DNA from: a bacterium
Lineage (GTDB): Bacteria; Bdellovibrionota_C; UBA2361; RFPC01
Assembly: GCA_030431715.1 (NCBI GenBank)
Contig: JAUIIO010000006.1
Location: 101,022-165,021 of the forward strand
DNA: 64,000 nt
Reading direction: 5' to 3'
Position 1 is the stretch's first letter; every line of letters starts with the position of its first letter. A program made the position numbers and the translations under genes. Shown one piece after another: positions 45,514-53,304 of this stretch. The notes under the pieces were generated by a model. The model was not told where the DNA came from and made no database searches. It worked only from the letters and a program-made list of their open reading frames with translations.

Positions 45514-45796
45514 GAACCGAAACTACTCACCAGATATAAAAATCTTCTTAGACATAAACGGCCAAATAATCCGCCTCGCCGATCTGCTACACAATTCGGC
45601 AACTCTCTATAACAAAGCCACCGTAGCACCGGGAACGATGGCTGATCTAGTGATTTCGATTGATGGTAATGAGAAAAAGGAACAGGTCTGTTTGCACCTT
45701 GGTATAGCTGAGGATGCTGATACGATTGAATTCCAATATTTCCACGTGGACTCTACGGTGCATGCTGCTTGGTCAAAGCTAAACCAGACACTTTAG
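45512..45796 (+). CDS. Small hypothetical protein, 94 aa, divergent partner of the kinase-like gene
   Basis: An unrecognised 94-aa protein with a beta-strand-rich pattern (IKIFLDINGQIIRLADLL, then MADLVISIDGNEKKEQVCL). The ATG (45512-45514) overlaps the start codon of the kinase-like gene on the other strand (45511-45513) through the palindrome CATG. I recall similar small proteins next to kinase-like fragments in other genomes, which supports a functional pair. No ribosome-binding site is evident on either side, so one or both starts may be leaderless or misplaced. Confidence 0.6.
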   Translation: MNRNYSPDIKIFLDINGQIIRLADLLHNSATLYNKATVAPGTMADLVISIDGNEKKEQVCLHLGIAEDADTIEFQYFHVDSTVHAAWSKLNQTL

Positions 45797-45818
45797 TGCA
45801 GTTTCACTCTACTACCTT

Positions 45819-46478
45819 TTATTCCCTGCTAGTTAGCACCCTTCCCCGGTGCAAACCCGTCCTCCCCGGTGCACCGTTCACACATTCTGGCCTCAATACC
45901 CACAATCCGCTCCGGTGCAATCCGCTCCGGTGCACCCCAGCTCTCCGGAGGGTTACTTTTCTTAGCGCTTCTTTCTGATGTGGGCGTAGTTTCTTTTTAG
46001 GCTTAAAGACTGCTTTTTTGCCCGGTGCATAAGCACCCCAGTCTATAGCACTTTCTTCTAAGTGACTTAGTGTCAGTGTATTACAATACTGCTGCTGGCC
46101 TTCCATGACAGAAGATACGTGATTACTAATCTCACCAGTGGTATGAACAATAAGCCTGCGCCCATAAAGTGATTTTCCTGAGGCCGCAAAAAATGAATCT
46201 ACATGGCTTCTATATAACTTAGATCCCTCTTTATAAAATTTGCACTGTATAGCACAAATGACCCCATCTTCATCCTGCCCAACTAAATCAATCCCCGTAT
46301 CCTGTCCATCCAACTCATTTAGCTTAGCCCACTCTTTCCTGGTCCATACCTTTACAAACCGCTGTTCTTTATCATTCTCAAGATAAAACTTTATCAGTCG
46401 CTCAAACGAGTCCCCCTTTCCACGCTCATCAAGGGCTTCTTTTCTGTATGTATCAAGTAATTTTCTAAGTGCTAACAT
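45819..46478 (-). pseudogene. Truncated type ISP/III-like restriction enzyme, N-terminal nuclease part
   Basis: The frame encodes 219 residues. The first 150 are an Mrr-like PD-(D/E)XK domain (GQDTGIDLVGQDEDG, then AIQCKFYKEG), as found at the N-terminus of type ISP single-chain restriction enzymes. KKLRPHQKEALRKV is the entry of the helicase (Q-tip) region, after which a Walker A should follow. Instead the frame runs into repeat C (45841-45952) and reads VHRSGLHRSGL before stopping. The helicase, methyltransferase and recognition parts (about 1400 residues) are lost. Confidence 0.8.
45841..45952. repeat. Interspersed repeat C cluster, copy 1
   Basis: Four partial units of the REP-like repeat C core (CTCCGGTGCA..., CCCCGGTGCA...) in tandem, the last a full CCGGTGCACCCCAGCTC with TCCGGAG. 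They occupy the point where the type ISP gene is truncated, so the insertion or recombination ended that gene. Confidence 0.75.
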
Positions 46479-46574
46479 GCCGGGGCAATCGAATATAAGT
46501 GGTTAGCCTCACTATATAATCATGTGATGCCAGGCTCCTCAATAGTAGAATTTCTTTTTGAAGTGGACGCTAGC

Positions 46575-47603
46575 TTATGCATCCATCCACGACGTGAAAT
46601 CATGCTGTATATTAAAAATCTTTCTGACCTCAAAGTCTCGAGATAGGGCAACCACCCACCCTATGTTTAATTTTATTGCCCAGTCTGGATAATTCTTCTC
46701 AGTCGCCTCGAAAATATACTTATAGTGCCCAAGAGCCCAAAAAATTCTCTGATGCAATGTGTCAAGATTCTGATCAAGCGTCACGCTTAACACCCTCTTA
46801 TATTTATCAGCAGCCCCACCCGCTACTGCCACGTGAAGAAGCTCAGCATCAACATGATCGCCTATATCCTTAAAATTTGGCATCTGTTGGACAATCAGGC
46901 GATAATATCTTCTTTCTTCTGCTTTAAGTTTCTCATTCTTAGCCATATTCTTGCTAAACATAAGAATATCCTTCTGCATTGCCCTATAAACAGACATGTC
47001 CTCACCTTCAGCGCGCTTTAACATCGCAAAATAGTATATATTAGGCAGTACTTCCTTAAATATCTTCTCAGTATATAACTCAGAGATTTGGACAAACTGA
47101 AACGCCCAGTGCTCAATTAGCGCGTTAATGAATGCTTCTGCTCTACTCTTGTCAGGCTCCTTAGGTTTGTGATCAAGCCATGTCCGTACTCGATCTGCCA
47201 TTGGATTTGGCTTTAGCTTACTCTCCATTTCTTGAAATCGATTCTCAATATCATTAGGATCAAGGAATTCTCTATATATCTTCCTCGCGTGTCCAAATGC
47301 TGCATTGTATATCTCCTCACTACTTGCCTTAGGTCTTTTCCAACTTATCTGTGCATTAGGAGGCTTTAGCCCCATTAGCTCCGAAGTCTGTAATACCGAC
47401 ATAAGAGGACTAACCCCCTTACCCTGCGTTTTTCTATATCCACCAAACAAACTATAAAAGTTACGCCAGACCTCTTCAGTCTTATCAGCATATATAAGCC
47501 TATCTAAAGAGTTAGAATCAAAGTAAATTAAAGCCTGATCAGGATGCGTTTCAGGCCGCAAGCATGCGCGTTTTATTTTCTTAGATAATGAATTAGTTTT
47601 CAT
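46575..47603 (-). CDS. PIN-like domain protein next to the reverse transcriptase
   Basis: A 342-aa protein of no family I can name firmly. An acidic residue follows the first strand (ALIYFDSNSLDRLI, Asp near 29). A mid-to-late DHVDAELLHVAVAGGAA follows near residues 255-270, then RVLSVTLDQNLDTL near 275-290. This spacing of aspartates on strands and before helices resembles a PIN-like RNase core, with a large helical insertion (about 60-240). It lies 109 bp downstream of the reverse transcriptase on the same strand. A toxin or effector role is inferred from motif and context. Confidence 0.6.
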   Translation of the reverse strand: MKTNSLSKKIKRACLRPETHPDQALIYFDSNSLDRLIYADKTEEVWRNFYSLFGGYRKTQGKGVSPLMSVLQTSELMGLKPPNAQISWKRPKASSEEIYNAAFGHARKIYREFLDPNDIENRFQEMESKLKPNPMADRVRTWLDHKPKEPDKSRAEAFINALIEHWAFQFVQISELYTEKIFKEVLPNIYYFAMLKRAEGEDMSVYRAMQKDILMFSKNMAKNEKLKAEERRYYRLIVQQMPNFKDIGDHVDAELLHVAVAGGAADKYKRVLSVTLDQNLDTLHQRIFWALGHYKYIFEATEKNYPDWAIKLNIGWVVALSRDFEVRKIFNIQHDFTSWMDA

Positions 47604-47712
47604 AATTGCTCAGCGCATATCACTCTCGGAGCGCCACAACTTCCTAACTCGCTAATTCCAATAACCTCTGCTGAGATAAAATTTTTAACGTACCTTTGAT
47701 TTAAATTATTGA

Positions 47713-49827
47713 TTAATTGCTTATACCATGCGCCTTACAAGCGGCTATAACATCAGAAAAGCAGTCCTTCATTGATTTATGGAACTTATCTCGTTCCTGA
47801 AGCCCCAAAAATGGGTTTTTGTTACCAGTATTCTCATCATAGGGGTGAGAACCCGGAAGCTTATTACGACGTCTGTTGAATTCACGCATTGCCTCAGTGG
47901 ATATTGGATATGCTCGGTCTAATGGCTGCCCAGACTGGACAAGGACCCCGAACTTAACCAACCTTCCGCTGACCTCAACAAGTCGCCCTTTTCCACCCGG
48001 CAGCCCTCTATGATTAAGTGCCTTTTTAAAACCACGAACTACCATGTCGTTAAATGAGTTTTGATTGCGCATCCAGCCAGATCGATCCATATAGTAGCTT
48101 GCTCGGGCTTTTACAATCAGTTGAAGCCCATGATTATAGTCAGGACCAAGTATTTCATACCAACAATGGCATAATAGAACTCCATAAAGCTTGTGCAATT
48201 CTTCACCAATGTAGTCCTTGTTTTTCAGCCTCCTTCGCTGAATAAGGCCAATCTCTCTAAAAACGTTCTGAACATTATTGTTGAGGCCTGAGCTTTGCAT
48301 CTTATAGTCTTTACTTAAACTTTGACCAAGGGTTGACATTACTCTCGCAAGAGCAAGTGAGGATTCAAGTTTCTTCTGCTTTAAAATCTTGTGAGCAATT
48401 CGATCTTTGGCGAACTCCTTGTCCGGAAGGTATTGGACCAAAAGTGCTTGGGTAAACTCGTGTTGTGATAGTAATCGATTAGTTCCTTTTCCAATCCCCT
48501 CTTTCTCGCAGCGTATTAAAAAATGTAACAAGCCCCACCTGTGAGCAATATCATCACTTATATCTCGAAGCTCCTTGATGGCCATAGGGCGTAAGGATAG
48601 AAGTGATTTCTTATCTGCGGCTCTGGCTAATGTATGCCATAACTGTGCTCGCAGGTATGGATAAGGGACACCCGTTTCTAATGCCGACTTGAAAGCCCTA
48701 ACAATCCGGATACTCTTATTATATTGTGACAGATAAGCATTAATTGCATCGATATGTTCTGGGTGGGAAATAACAAATGAAAGTGCGCCACGTAATATCT
48801 TTTCTGATTTGGGTGCCCTATAGAGAACATACCTTGCCCTTGACTTATCCGAAATTCGTCTTGGCGACCCTTCTATGGACTCCCTGAACATTTTTTCTGC
48901 ATTTTCCTTGGTAATTTCTTCTTGATCATCATTCTTCTCGGGGGGAATACTGGGGAGCTGACCAAGAACCTCATCAATGCTCTTTGCCTCACAGATGGCA
49001 AATTTTCTGCTTTGTGGAATCAAACCATGATTCTGACATTCTCGCTCAAGTCGAAGGGTAGCTTTTTGAACATCAAGTTGAGTCTTTCCAAACAATCTAA
49101 TGTCATCAACGTATCGTGTATATTTTACTCCTAATTTTGACATGACATTGTCAATAGGTAAGAAAAATGCTTCGGATAAAAATGCAGAGGCTGCTGGCCC
49201 TTGAGGTATACCGTGATTCTTACGAGGGCTGCCGTCGTATGTTGTCCATGTTTCAAGCCATCCCTTAACTCTATCCCAAGTATCAGCATTTCCCCGCCTC
49301 GGCGATACTACTGCAACAAGTTGAGTATGAGAAATTGTGTCGTAGTATGCTGCTAGATCGAAGTGTGCAATCCAGCGGTAACCGTTCTGAAAATGCATCG
49401 TGTTGGCTTGTACAAATTTATGATAAGTCCTTTGCCACTGTTGTATAAAGAATATTGAATCTTTTTCCTTATTTAATACATGACTGAACACGGTGTCTAA
49501 CTCTATTTTACTTCTCGGCGCTTTTAGCTTTTTGGCGAATATATTTGCTACTGCCTGAAGCACGATTTGGTCTTCAAGGTGAAGAAGTGTTATAGGTCTC
49601 TGTAGACCGTTTGGTTTGGGTAGGTATAGTCGAGTTGGTGATTTCGGTTGCCAGTTGTCCGCAATTAGATCTTCCCTAAGCCTCAAAAGATTTTCTTCTA
49701 GCCCCGTCTCATATGCTAGGTATATAGGGCGAAAGAACCGTTTGTATTGAATATTAGTTGCAGTGTTTATTCTACGCCAAGCCAATTTAAGGTTCTTGGT
49801 GCTGACTATTGTTCTAAAAAGTTTCAC
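47713..49827 (-). CDS. Reverse transcriptase of the defence-associated (UG/Abi) type
   Basis: A 704-aa reverse transcriptase. The N-terminal half carries fingers/palm motifs: KPNGLQRPITLLHLEDQIVL near 70-90, HFDLAAYYDTISH near 160 (catalytic Asp), HGIPQGPAASAFLSE near 206, and YTRYVDDIRLF near 236-246 with the YxDD box. The C-terminal 450 residues are helical, without the maturase X domain or a group II intron endonuclease. A long helical tail is typical of DRT/Abi reverse transcriptases. No group II intron or retron ncRNA is evident. I cannot assign the UG subgroup. A PIN-like gene follows. Confidence 0.85.
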   Translation of the reverse strand: MKLFRTIVSTKNLKLAWRRINTATNIQYKRFFRPIYLAYETGLEENLLRLREDLIADNWQPKSPTRLYLPKPNGLQRPITLLHLEDQIVLQAVANIFAKKLKAPRSKIELDTVFSHVLNKEKDSIFFIQQWQRTYHKFVQANTMHFQNGYRWIAHFDLAAYYDTISHTQLVAVVSPRRGNADTWDRVKGWLETWTTYDGSPRKNHGIPQGPAASAFLSEAFFLPIDNVMSKLGVKYTRYVDDIRLFGKTQLDVQKATLRLERECQNHGLIPQSRKFAICEAKSIDEVLGQLPSIPPEKNDDQEEITKENAEKMFRESIEGSPRRISDKSRARYVLYRAPKSEKILRGALSFVISHPEHIDAINAYLSQYNKSIRIVRAFKSALETGVPYPYLRAQLWHTLARAADKKSLLSLRPMAIKELRDISDDIAHRWGLLHFLIRCEKEGIGKGTNRLLSQHEFTQALLVQYLPDKEFAKDRIAHKILKQKKLESSLALARVMSTLGQSLSKDYKMQSSGLNNNVQNVFREIGLIQRRRLKNKDYIGEELHKLYGVLLCHCWYEILGPDYNHGLQLIVKARASYYMDRSGWMRNQNSFNDMVVRGFKKALNHRGLPGGKGRLVEVSGRLVKFGVLVQSGQPLDRAYPISTEAMREFNRRRNKLPGSHPYDENTGNKNPFLGLQERDKFHKSMKDCFSDVIAACKAHGISN

Positions 49828-49872
49828 TTCTTTTTACCTACATCACACCATGCTGCGAACAGTGGGACCCGT

Positions 49873-49914
49873 CTCCCCGGTGCCGTCTCCCCGGTGCACC
49901 CCAGCTCTCCGGAG
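49873..49914. repeat. Interspersed repeat C, copy 2
   Basis: Two partial units CTCCCCGGTGC and then CCGGTGCACCCCAGCTC with TCCGGAG. The terminal CTCCGG/CCGGAG signature is shared with copy 1. It lies in the 5' region of the reverse transcriptase gene. Confidence 0.7.
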
Positions 49915-50165
49915 TTATCAAACCCTTACCTGTGCACCAACTGCATAATAAGATACAAAATACATACGATACCCACGGCCACCCTATTTTAGCTCTGGCG
50001 AAAAGAGAAGATTGACAAACGAAGCCCGGCACGAGGCAACTTCTAGAAGAAAATTGAGACATCTCCAGATTTACATTAAATAGTAATCTATCGTAATAAC
50101 TGAAGAAAATGCGACTTTCTCTTTTTAAATGAAATAAGAAACGATAGAAGCTCAAGCGACAACCC

Positions 50166-50265
50166 CGTCCCCGGTGCACCCCAGCTCTTCGGAGTTCCAG
50201 CTCTTCGGAGGGATCGCCTGCCGTCTTCCCTGCTTCCCGAGTAATGTAATTCTCAACCTGAATTT
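50166..50265. repeat. Interspersed repeat C with extended tail, copy 3
   Basis: CCGGTGCACCCCAGCTC with TTCGGAG, a second CCAGCTCTTCGGAG, then a tail (GATCGCCTGCCGTCTTCC ... GAGTAATGTAATTCTCAA). The tail closely matches 56708-56776, so the repeat unit is longer than the hairpin, about 70 bp beyond it. It lies just downstream of the transposase gene. Confidence 0.75.
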
Positions 50266-50387
50266 CTGTTGTTATCTTTGATTTTGGGAAGAATAGTTGA
50301 GGTCTTTTGGCAAAAATTCCGGTAGTTGTCGGCGAAATCTGTCAGTAGATAGATCTGTGCACAGCAATCTATATTATCGACTGTTGG

Positions 50388-51380
50388 TTATGCTGCGAAG
50401 TGATTTACTGTTCTTGGTGGCGGTGGTTTGTATGCTCCGGGGGGCCATTCTACTGTCATGTCTCCCCTTCTCCATGCTTCATAGGCTTCGCAGCACAGGT
50501 TGCAGAAGTGTTTGAACTCTTCGAGGAGCATGAGTCTTAGATCTTTGTCCTGTGCGATGACGCACAGTGCCGGGCCTTTCTTCTTTGGTTTGTGAGGAGC
50601 CAGTACCGGTGTCTTTCTGAGTTTATTTCTGCCAATGACACGCTTACCTTTTTCTCTTCGTAGTTCTCTGGCCGCTGCTTCGTTGGCTCTTACTTCTTTG
50701 ATGATTTTCTCTCTTATTGCCGGGAGTTCACTGTCCTCTATATGAAATGTTTTTGCCCAGGCATATGGCGAAATGGTGAGCGGGTGTGATGACTTTTTGG
50801 CTTTTTTAAGCATGCCTTTTGCGTAGAAGTTATCCTGAGCGAACGTGAGGGCTCGTCCAGGTAATTTCTCTATCATCGGGCGTCTTATCCATGGACACAG
50901 CTTCTTTACTGTCGCTTTGCGTTCTGGTCTGGCTTTCAGGAACTGCTGCCACGTGGAGACTCCGGGATAGCGTTCAATGGTGTCTTCCAGATCTGCTGTG
51001 GCTGGATTGGCGTAGATGTAACCGAGCTCTGTTACCAGATCGTCAACTGAGGCGATGAGGGTAACTTTGGGGGAGCCTTCCCAGATGTTTGCATATTCTA
51101 GGCCGGTGAGTTTTTTAATGGCTTCTGTCAGCTCTTTTTCTACGAGGTCATAAAAGCTCTTAAAGTCATCAGCGTCCAGTGGGATAGCCAGTATGTGGGG
51201 GTGATTTCCCATGAAGATAAAATGAGAGAGGATTACCGGGTATACCTGCTGAACACGCGCAACGATGCTTTCGAGTATACTGTTCATCGAGTGGGTTGGT
51301 GGCAGAGGTAGATCCTTTCTAGCTCTAAAGAGTATCTGATAGAGCTTGCCTGATATTACACGCTTTCGCTGGCGGGGCAT
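50388..51380 (-). CDS. REP-associated tyrosine transposase (RAYT/Y1 HUH family)
   Basis: A single-strand HUH transposase, 330 aa. The metal-binding HUH motif is in SHFIFMGNHPHILAI near residues 51-65, and the catalytic tyrosine lies in LGYIYANPATADL near 118-130. The Lys/Arg-rich C-terminus ends in VEWPPGAYKPPPPRT, a pattern I recall in RAYT proteins. RAYTs mobilise hairpin REP sequences rather than carry insertion-sequence ends. It lies between repeat C copies 3 and 6 in opposite orientation, the expected RAYT-REP arrangement, and is probably the source of repeat C in this island. Confidence 0.85.
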   Translation of the reverse strand: MPRQRKRVISGKLYQILFRARKDLPLPPTHSMNSILESIVARVQQVYPVILSHFIFMGNHPHILAIPLDADDFKSFYDLVEKELTEAIKKLTGLEYANIWEGSPKVTLIASVDDLVTELGYIYANPATADLEDTIERYPGVSTWQQFLKARPERKATVKKLCPWIRRPMIEKLPGRALTFAQDNFYAKGMLKKAKKSSHPLTISPYAWAKTFHIEDSELPAIREKIIKEVRANEAAARELRREKGKRVIGRNKLRKTPVLAPHKPKKKGPALCVIAQDKDLRLMLLEEFKHFCNLCCEAYEAWRRGDMTVEWPPGAYKPPPPRTVNHFAA

Positions 51381-51485
51381 GTAGTGTCCTGTTTACATAG
51401 TTTTCACAGGACATTTCGGTAATCAGGCTTAAAAGTTGCTTGTGGATGTAGGTGGTCTTGAAGTGCTGTGATTTTAGCTCTTTAT

Positions 51486-51512
51486 AGAGCTGGGGTGTAC
51501 CGGCCGCTTTTA
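51486..51512. repeat. Interspersed repeat C, inverted half, copy 6
   Basis: GAGCTGGGGTGTACCGG is the complement of the repeat C core with two changes. It is followed by a tandem ACCGGCCGCTTTTAT / ACCGGCCGCTTTGGG duplication. It lies about 100 bp upstream of the transposase start and is oriented opposite to copy 3. Confidence 0.7.
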
Positions 51513-51634
51513 TACCGGCCGCTTTGGGCGCTTTTTTAGCTAGCGCTTTTTAAAGCGTTTTAAGGCAACATATAAACATATATATACATTGTTTCCGGAC
51601 AGTGGTGCACCAAATTCGAGGACTGAATTTTGTT

Positions 51635-53182
51635 ATGAAAATTAGCAAATTGCATTTCACAAAAATATTAGTTTGTAGTCTTTTCCCTATATTCCTTATT
51701 TCATGCTCTAATGAATGTGAACGTAAGTACCCCAATCTTTTGGGTCAAGAAATTGTGGTTGACTACCCTCTCTTTGTCTCTGTTTTTGAGCATAAGGAAA
51801 AGAAGAATAGATTATTAAGTTTTGGCAACTATGGATCATTGCTAGCTAACAATAACTATAAAGAAATTTATCAATTGAGTTGTGGCGAAAAATTTCAGTT
51901 GTCTAGTTTCGATAATGTCCGGGTGAGTAGTGGGGGATGGAGAGATGGTAGCGTCTGTACTGTTAATGGAACGGTTAGCACTCAGAACCTTGGTAAGATT
52001 ACCTTTAGCTATCCTGAACTTGCTACGACTTTAGAAAGTAGGATCAATGCGGGGCGTCAATTGTCCCTCTTTGGTGGTGGTACATGTAGTGTAGGAAAGG
52101 AGGATGAACGTATAGAGCTCAACTTTGCTCCTCAAATTGAACTTGGTCAAAGTGTTAATATTAGGGCAAGCCATCACATACTTGACAGTAATGGCATAGA
52201 CGTGTCTCCGCTAGTAGAGATTATTCCAAATGTCGTTGAAGGCGAAGTGGAGCGTCCATCTGTAAGAGTTGCTACGGGTGAATTCTACGATTCGAGCCTC
52301 CGAAGAAAACTTGGTGGTTTGAAGTATACAAAAAAAGGGGCACCTATCGATACGCTCTCAAACGGCGCTCATTTTAAAGCCGAAAGGATAGGCACTTCAT
52401 GTTTTACAGGTATCTTCGAAAGCAAAATGGGGAATACTCTTGTAAGTACAAAATGCATGGACGTGGCTGAGACTGTTTATTCTCATAAATGTGTCTCAAT
52501 ATCTGTCGATAGATCTGGTCTAGCTCTTATCTCTATAGATGGAGAAAATATTGGTATGCAATTTTGCTTCGACTCAGATCAGAACGATATTATGAAAATC
52601 GACACAACTAAGGACTATTCACTTATAGAGCCATTAAAGAAGATCTCTCTTCACAGGCATAAAGTGCAATATCTAAGATTTGCTCATCCTGATCTTGGTC
52701 AAATATCTTTTAACATTTTACCTAAAGCTCTAATTAGAAATCGTAGTCGAGTTCTTGCTTTAAGTATAAAAGCTGTTCAGCTCTTTGACGGTGAATATAA
52801 AAATCGCGGAAAGATAAAGTACTTTGGCTCAGAAGCAGTACATTCGTTCTATAAGATTTCTCAAAACAAGAATGAATATTCCCTTCAAGACAAATACAAA
52901 TATATGGATGAACTCCTCTTGCTGGCACGGGATGCAACTGAGCTTATCCCACCTCTATTAGATTTTCATCATCAGGGGGGTGGGCTTTTTTGGGGGAGGG
53001 AATATACTACTAAACTTTTGCGCAGAATCGGTCCCGGAGCTATCCCTATTTTAAAGAGTAAAGTGGTGAAAAATCAATATAAACCATTTGCAGAAAGTTG
53101 GTTAGCGATTCTCAAAAAGGATATCTCTGAATCTGAATCAGGTCAGGTACATAACGCACCTACTCCAACCAACCATCATTGA
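51635..53182 (+). CDS. Predicted lipoprotein, 515 aa
   Basis: A probable outer- or inner-membrane lipoprotein. The N-terminus MKISKLHFTKILVCSLFPIF ends in LISC, a good lipobox with the cysteine at about residue 22. The 490-residue mature part is beta-rich with scattered cysteines and no enzyme motif I recognise. I chose ATG 51635; a GTG at 51602 would add 11 residues before the signal sequence. It stands alone, with repeat C copies on both sides. Function unknown. Confidence 0.75.
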   Translation: MKISKLHFTKILVCSLFPIFLISCSNECERKYPNLLGQEIVVDYPLFVSVFEHKEKKNRLLSFGNYGSLLANNNYKEIYQLSCGEKFQLSSFDNVRVSSGGWRDGSVCTVNGTVSTQNLGKITFSYPELATTLESRINAGRQLSLFGGGTCSVGKEDERIELNFAPQIELGQSVNIRASHHILDSNGIDVSPLVEIIPNVVEGEVERPSVRVATGEFYDSSLRRKLGGLKYTKKGAPIDTLSNGAHFKAERIGTSCFTGIFESKMGNTLVSTKCMDVAETVYSHKCVSISVDRSGLALISIDGENIGMQFCFDSDQNDIMKIDTTKDYSLIEPLKKISLHRHKVQYLRFAHPDLGQISFNILPKALIRNRSRVLALSIKAVQLFDGEYKNRGKIKYFGSEAVHSFYKISQNKNEYSLQDKYKYMDELLLLARDATELIPPLLDFHHQGGGLFWGREYTTKLLRRIGPGAIPILKSKVVKNQYKPFAESWLAILKKDISESESGQVHNAPTPTNHH

Positions 53183-53230
53183 GCTACCGCTAGAGCCGCC
53201 CTCCGCACCCATGTCAAAAAGCACGTTAAC

Positions 53231-53287
53231 GAGCTGGGGTCTACCGGACGTTAGTGCACGTCCCCGGTGCACCCCAGCTCTCCGGAG
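53231..53287. repeat. Repeat C hairpin, copy 4 (complete stem)
   Basis: Here repeat C occurs as a full inverted pair: GAGCTGGGGTCTACCGG (53231-53247) and CCGGTGCACCCCAGCTC (53264-53280), 17-bp arms with two mismatches and a 16-nt loop, then TCCGGAGG. This is the clearest REP hairpin in the window. It sits between two convergent genes, where it may also act in termination. Confidence 0.8.
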
Positions 53288-53304
53288 GTTACCGATCGGT
53301 TTTT

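Larger units (their letters stand above)
49828..50387. other. Gap upstream of the reverse transcriptase with repeat C copies
   Basis: No convincing gene in 560 bp. It holds repeat C units at 49873-49914 and 50166-50265. Between them, 49915-50165 is an AT-rich stretch with TTCTAGAA and a CTATCG...CGATAG pair. That stretch could carry the reverse transcriptase promoter and possibly a non-coding RNA of the kind some DRT systems use as template, but no structure is clear enough to call one. Confidence 0.45.

Noticed and set aside
45841..45952. Tandem repeat C units considered as a CRISPR array
   Set aside because: Units are unequal, have no regular unique spacers, and recur as single hairpins elsewhere, as REP sequences do.
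47713..49827. Reverse transcriptase considered as a group II intron maturase or retron
   Set aside because: No maturase X or HNH endonuclease domain, no intron structure, and no retron-type msr/msd is evident. The long helical tail fits defence RTs.
49838..50179. A 113-codon minus-strand frame upstream of the reverse transcriptase
   Set aside because: Its sequence is read through repeat C units and an AT-rich gap. No protein features, and the repeat content explains the open frame.
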